Source: Marinagarivorans sp.
GTDB lineage: Bacteria > Pseudomonadota > Gammaproteobacteria > Pseudomonadales > Cellvibrionaceae
Assembly (NCBI GenBank): GCA_028281865.1
Contig: JANQJB010000004.1
Location: 1 to 54,942 of the forward strand
DNA length: 54,942 bases
Direction: 5' to 3'
The notes under the pieces were generated by a model, which made no database searches, was not told the origin of the DNA, and was given only the letters and a program-made list of their open reading frames with translations. Both the position numbers and the translations under genes were made by a program. Shown piece by piece: positions 51,599 to 54,942 of this stretch (positions are counted from its first letter, which is position 1; every line of letters starts with the position of its first letter).

Positions 51599-54586
51599 AT
51601 GCTGAACAAACCGAGAATATTAAATTACACTGAGGCTTTGATAAAAACATCAGTCTTTATATTGTTAATATGTACAACCTCATCAGTAGCATATTCAGAT
51701 GATATGCAACAAAGGTGGCTAAGTTATCGTACCCAGAACTTCAATGTTTTATACACCAAACCTTACAAGGTCTGGGCGATAAATGCAGCCAAGGAGCTTG
51801 AGTTAATTAGATCGACGCTTAAAGCTGAGCAGGGCTGGGTCGTTGCACAGCAAATCGATGTTATTGTGATGGACCCTATCGCTGAAGCCAATGGCCTTGC
51901 ATATCCAGTGAGCGACAACCCTGTTATCGAATTGTATACAACGAAGCCAAAATCCGATTCCATTATTCATAATTTTAATTCATGGCAGAGAATCTTAGCC
52001 TTACATGAATATGCCCATATTGTTCATCTTGGACAACAATCGCGTAACAAATCTCGGCGGTTTTTAGCAAACGTTTGGGACTTATATTCCGTCGCGAAAC
52101 TAACTAAAAAACGTTGGGTTTCAGAAGGTTATGCCACGTTGCTGGAATCAAAGTTCAGCGGTTATGGGCGTCTTCATTCTCATTATGTCAATGCCGTCAT
52201 TCGACAATGGGCGGTGGAAGGCGCGTTGCCAAGCTACGAGAAATTAAATGGTGGCAGCGGCTATATGGATGGCAATATGCCTTACATCGTTGGCGCTTAT
52301 TTTTTCGCTTGGCTAGAGGAACAGTACGGGGATAAAACGTTGGCCGATGTTTGGGTTCGCTGGGTCGCCGTTAAAGAACGTGATTTTGAAGAGGCATTTT
52401 TCGGCGTCTATGGTCACAAAGCCAAAGTTTTGTATAAGCGTTTTGTGGCTGAGTTGACGTATCGCGCGATAGATAAGCGTAATAAACTTTCCCACGATGC
52501 AAATGAAAGTTTACTTATGGAATTTAACAACAGAATCTCTGATATTAGTATTAGTGCAGATTCTAAGAAAATTGCGCTGGTTAGAAGACGAAATAGTCGA
52601 GATTATTGGTTAGAAATATACGAATTATCGATAGATAAAAATCTTGAAAAAAAATATCAAAAGAAACTTAAAAAAGTTTTAGAAAAAGACCCCGTTGATA
52701 TTCCAAATAAGCCACCAAATGCATTTCCACTAAAAAGACTTGAGCAACTAAATAGTTTCAGATTTAGAGGTATCACTAATGTCGTGTTCGAGAGAGATAA
52801 CAAAAGCGTGCTGTTTTTGGCTAGGCGGCTGGACCGTAATGGTCATCTTTTCAAAGGTTTATATCGCTGGGAATTTCAAAGTGAGAAAGTCACAGAATTA
52901 AGTCAAGTTCACGATATACAAGTGTTTACTATTGGGAATGACGAAAAATCCGACCCGAACTACCATGTTTTCGCTGTCCATGAAAAATATGGTGCGTCTA
53001 AAATTACGCGTATCAATATTAGAACTGGAAAGCAGGACATAATAGTCGAAGAAACCTTTGATAACAGTTTTGATAAACTAGACTTTAATGCCAGGAATAA
53101 TACGCTTGCATTCTTAGAGCATAAATTGAACCACGGTTGGCACCTTAAACTCAAAAATTTTAATAAAAGTTCACTTATTGAAATCCCATTACCTAAAAAC
53201 TACCAATATCTGTCTGATCCTCGATGGTCGCCCGACGGAGAAAGGCTAGCATTTGTTGCGAGTGTAAATTCCGTATTAGCAATCTATGAATACGATTTTA
53301 ATTCTGGATTATTGAAAAAGCTGAAAGCTGATGACAAGGTTGTTGGTGACCCGTTCTATCTTAAGAAAAACAAGGAATTACTTTATACAGAAAAAACAAG
53401 TTTAGGGATGAACTTAAAAAAAATACTGATTAGTGAGAAGCCAGATATAATAACTGAATTAAATGTAAATAAGACGATAAACCATGGTAGCAAATTCCCG
53501 CTCGGGCAAGCGAGTTCGATCGATACGGTAGCCGAGTCGTTTATTGGCGAAAAAGAAAAATTATATTCGAAGCATACAATATCGAACTCTTTTATTTTAG
53601 GGGTTCATGCAAATGCGCAATCTGCTTCGATATTAGAAGTCGGTGTTAAAGGTTCTGACAGATTAAAGAGGTCGAATTGGTACTTTAATTATACTACTGG
53701 TCGAGACAATGAACTCTCAGGAAAAAATATCGGGTATACGCTAAAGCAAGGCCATTTTCAATATGGTCTTCACTGGCTTGATTACGATTTCGATCAAAAA
53801 GGCTTAGGTTTGGATGAGCTTACGCCACAAGATTTAGGGCTGCGACATAAGCGAGATGGTGTTCTTTTTAGCCTAGATTATTCTATTTACTATAAGCAAA
53901 ATAAAATATTACCGCGGCTTAGGCTATTTAGTGGAGAAACAGATGGCTTCGACGAAAGCTATCAAACATTTGATCTAGCTCATGCTCGCCAATGGCAAAC
54001 AATGAACTGGGGGATTTATCAAAGATCGAAATTTTCTTATACTCTGGGTAGACTGGAGAGCGAGGATTGGGGTGGATATGATGTTGATTTCGATCTGTTT
54101 TTTATAAAATCAAAAATGAAATTTGGGCTTAACTTTCTTTCGAAGGAGCGAGAGTTTGATGACGACACTGCTAATAACACAAATGACAACAGCAACACAA
54201 ATAGCAACAGCAATACGAATAATACCAGCCTATTAAATTTGGGCGGTTACCGATCTAATTTATTCCAAGAAATGTATCATGTAAATACCGTTTTTGAGCA
54301 GAGCTTACCTTTTTTCGCAAAACGTTTTAATCGTTATAAGCGGTATGAAATTTATTACCCTTTAAATAGCTATATTCCGTATTCCAGATCAAGAGTTTTT
54401 TATCGACAATATAAAATACCTGACGAAGAAAACGTTAATATCTACGGGTTAAACTTTTACTCGACTGTTAGTGCTCCTTCAGTAGGGCTTGACGGTTTAA
54501 ATTTTGAAGCGGGTATAGTCGGAGTAGAACAAGATCGACGATCTGCAGATTATCGCGCATGGCTTGGTATGTATTATCGGTTTTAG
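51599..54586 (+). CDS. Large exported protein: gluzincin-like zinc peptidase, TolB-type propeller and C-terminal barrel
   Basis: 995 residues from the ATG at 51599; an in-frame TTG six codons earlier is possible. After a signal peptide (about 15-33) comes a peptidase domain with HEYAH (136-140) and a third ligand E176 in WVSEGYAT. The middle (about 300-600) has WD40-like PD40/TolB strands (SDPRWSPDGERLAFVAS, YEYDFNSGLLKKL). The C-terminal third (about 690-995) alternates like an outer-membrane barrel and ends AWLGMYYRF with terminal Phe. It likely sits in the outer membrane with the peptidase in the periplasm or outside. Substrate unknown. An Asn-rich loop lies at about 859-877. Confidence 0.8.
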   Translation: MLNKPRILNYTEALIKTSVFILLICTTSSVAYSDDMQQRWLSYRTQNFNVLYTKPYKVWAINAAKELELIRSTLKAEQGWVVAQQIDVIVMDPIAEANGLAYPVSDNPVIELYTTKPKSDSIIHNFNSWQRILALHEYAHIVHLGQQSRNKSRRFLANVWDLYSVAKLTKKRWVSEGYATLLESKFSGYGRLHSHYVNAVIRQWAVEGALPSYEKLNGGSGYMDGNMPYIVGAYFFAWLEEQYGDKTLADVWVRWVAVKERDFEEAFFGVYGHKAKVLYKRFVAELTYRAIDKRNKLSHDANESLLMEFNNRISDISISADSKKIALVRRRNSRDYWLEIYELSIDKNLEKKYQKKLKKVLEKDPVDIPNKPPNAFPLKRLEQLNSFRFRGITNVVFERDNKSVLFLARRLDRNGHLFKGLYRWEFQSEKVTELSQVHDIQVFTIGNDEKSDPNYHVFAVHEKYGASKITRINIRTGKQDIIVEETFDNSFDKLDFNARNNTLAFLEHKLNHGWHLKLKNFNKSSLIEIPLPKNYQYLSDPRWSPDGERLAFVASVNSVLAIYEYDFNSGLLKKLKADDKVVGDPFYLKKNKELLYTEKTSLGMNLKKILISEKPDIITELNVNKTINHGSKFPLGQASSIDTVAESFIGEKEKLYSKHTISNSFILGVHANAQSASILEVGVKGSDRLKRSNWYFNYTTGRDNELSGKNIGYTLKQGHFQYGLHWLDYDFDQKGLGLDELTPQDLGLRHKRDGVLFSLDYSIYYKQNKILPRLRLFSGETDGFDESYQTFDLAHARQWQTMNWGIYQRSKFSYTLGRLESEDWGGYDVDFDLFFIKSKMKFGLNFLSKEREFDDDTANNTNDNSNTNSNSNTNNTSLLNLGGYRSNLFQEMYHVNTVFEQSLPFFAKRFNRYKRYEIYYPLNSYIPYSRSRVFYRQYKIPDEENVNIYGLNFYSTVSAPSVGLDGLNFEAGIVGVEQDRRSADYRAWLGMYYRF
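54171..54228. repeat. Asn/Thr/Ser-rich low-complexity tract
   Basis: Repeated aac, aat, aca and agc codons encode an Asn-rich stretch (NNTNDNSNTNSNSNTNNT) in a loop of the barrel part of the large protein. Confidence 0.75.
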
Positions 54587-54815
54587 AAACCTTGGAGTTC
54601 AAAAATAGTTTATCTGACTTTAACTCAATATTGTTTAGTCGTTTTTGTGTTGCTGGCTAAACCGGGTTAGGTGATAATGTTAGCCGGCATTATTCAAACC
54701 TAATTAGAAACTAACGCAATATCAGCCACTCATTATGGCGATAGATACATCGTTATACTATCGGTAAAAATTCTTTTAAGTTATATAATTCTAAATATTC
54801 GAAAACTGGAGAACT

Positions 54816-54942
54816 ATGGAAGTAAAAGCAAAAATCTTAGTAGATTGGGGTACGAGTCAATTTAGAGCGCTGTTAATATCCAATAAGGGTAATTTGTTAG
54901 ACTCTATCGAGACTAATGATGGAGCCGCAAGAATGCACAGGC
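54816..54942 (+). CDS. dgoK: 2-dehydro-3-deoxygalactonokinase-like protein, N-terminus only
   Basis: The frame starts at ATG 54816 after a good ribosome-binding site (ctggag at 54806-54811) and runs off the right edge after 42 codons. The visible start (KILVDWGTSQFRALLIS, GNLLDSIETNDGAARMH) matches DgoK-type sugar-acid kinases, whose phosphate-binding DWGTS motif is followed by an FRA/LRA segment. DgoK phosphorylates 2-dehydro-3-deoxygalactonate, an intermediate of galactonate and of anhydrogalactose (agar, carrageenan) catabolism. Assignment rests on the first 42 residues only. The 229 bp upstream show no other feature. Confidence 0.75.
   Translation, partial: MEVKAKILVDWGTSQFRALLISNKGNLLDSIETNDGAARMHR

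Noticed and set aside
1-54942. CRISPR arrays, tRNA or rRNA genes, insertion sequences, phage genes
   Set aside because: No regularly spaced direct repeats, cloverleaf tRNA with CCA or T-loop, rRNA core sequence, transposase or integrase motif was seen on either strand.

Overview
The window looks like chromosome from a marine, polysaccharide-degrading gammaproteobacterium close to the Cellvibrionaceae (Saccharophagus/Teredinibacter-like). The grounds are a long poly-serine linker in an exported lipoprotein, TonB-receptor and GH97 genes, moderate GC, proteobacterial dapD/dapE/yffB synteny and several two-component and c-di-GMP genes. This is inferred from gene content; no marker gene for placement is present. 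No tRNA, rRNA, CRISPR array, transposase or phage gene was seen.

Layout. 1-9053: a sugar-acid uptake and catabolism locus with a TonB receptor (cut by the edge), amidohydrolase, FCD-type GntR regulator, SMP-30 lactonase, tetronate kinase otnK, a broken otnC, an ABM-domain protein, a beta-decarboxylating dehydrogenase and a sodium:solute symporter. 9228-14750: a DUF3313-like lipoprotein and a three-gene planctomycete-type cytochrome cluster (heme/LRR protein, DUF1501, DUF1549/DUF1553), each of the three carrying in-frame tandem repeats near its export signal. 15361-20295: a three-gene phosphorelay (YfiR-domain hybrid kinase, receiver-HisKA_3 kinase, NarL regulator). 20448-28187 (minus strand): yffB, dapD, dapE, moaC, moaD, moaE, a small membrane protein and ydiJ.

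28376-37135 is the most striking part: a guanidine-nitrogen operon. Two NtrC-like sites and a -24/-12 (sigma54) promoter precede a guanidine-I (ykkC) riboswitch, an ABC transporter, then a second riboswitch of a different class (guanidine-II, mini-ykkC) directly in front of a biotin-dependent urea/guanidine carboxylase, followed by allophanate hydrolase. The carboxyguanidine deiminase genes expected in a guanidine pathway are absent here.

37724-40826: a yfiR-like gene overlapping a GGDEF/EAL enzyme. 40866-44607 (minus strand): FKBP isomerase, GH97 glycosidase and a degenerate receiver protein. 45358-48835: a second exported cytochrome/DUF1501 module with a poly-serine diheme lipoprotein. 48901-48998: a palindromic intergenic element. 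49128-54586: a DsbA-like lipoprotein, a putative outer-membrane barrel and a very large zinc-peptidase/propeller/barrel protein. The right edge holds the first 42 codons of a 2-dehydro-3-deoxygalactonokinase-like gene.

Functional themes: use of sugar acids (left end, and dgoK at the right end), guanidine or urea as nitrogen source under nitrogen control plus two RNA sensors, periplasmic YfiR-type sensing in two separate signalling devices, and two independent exported heme/DUF1501 modules.
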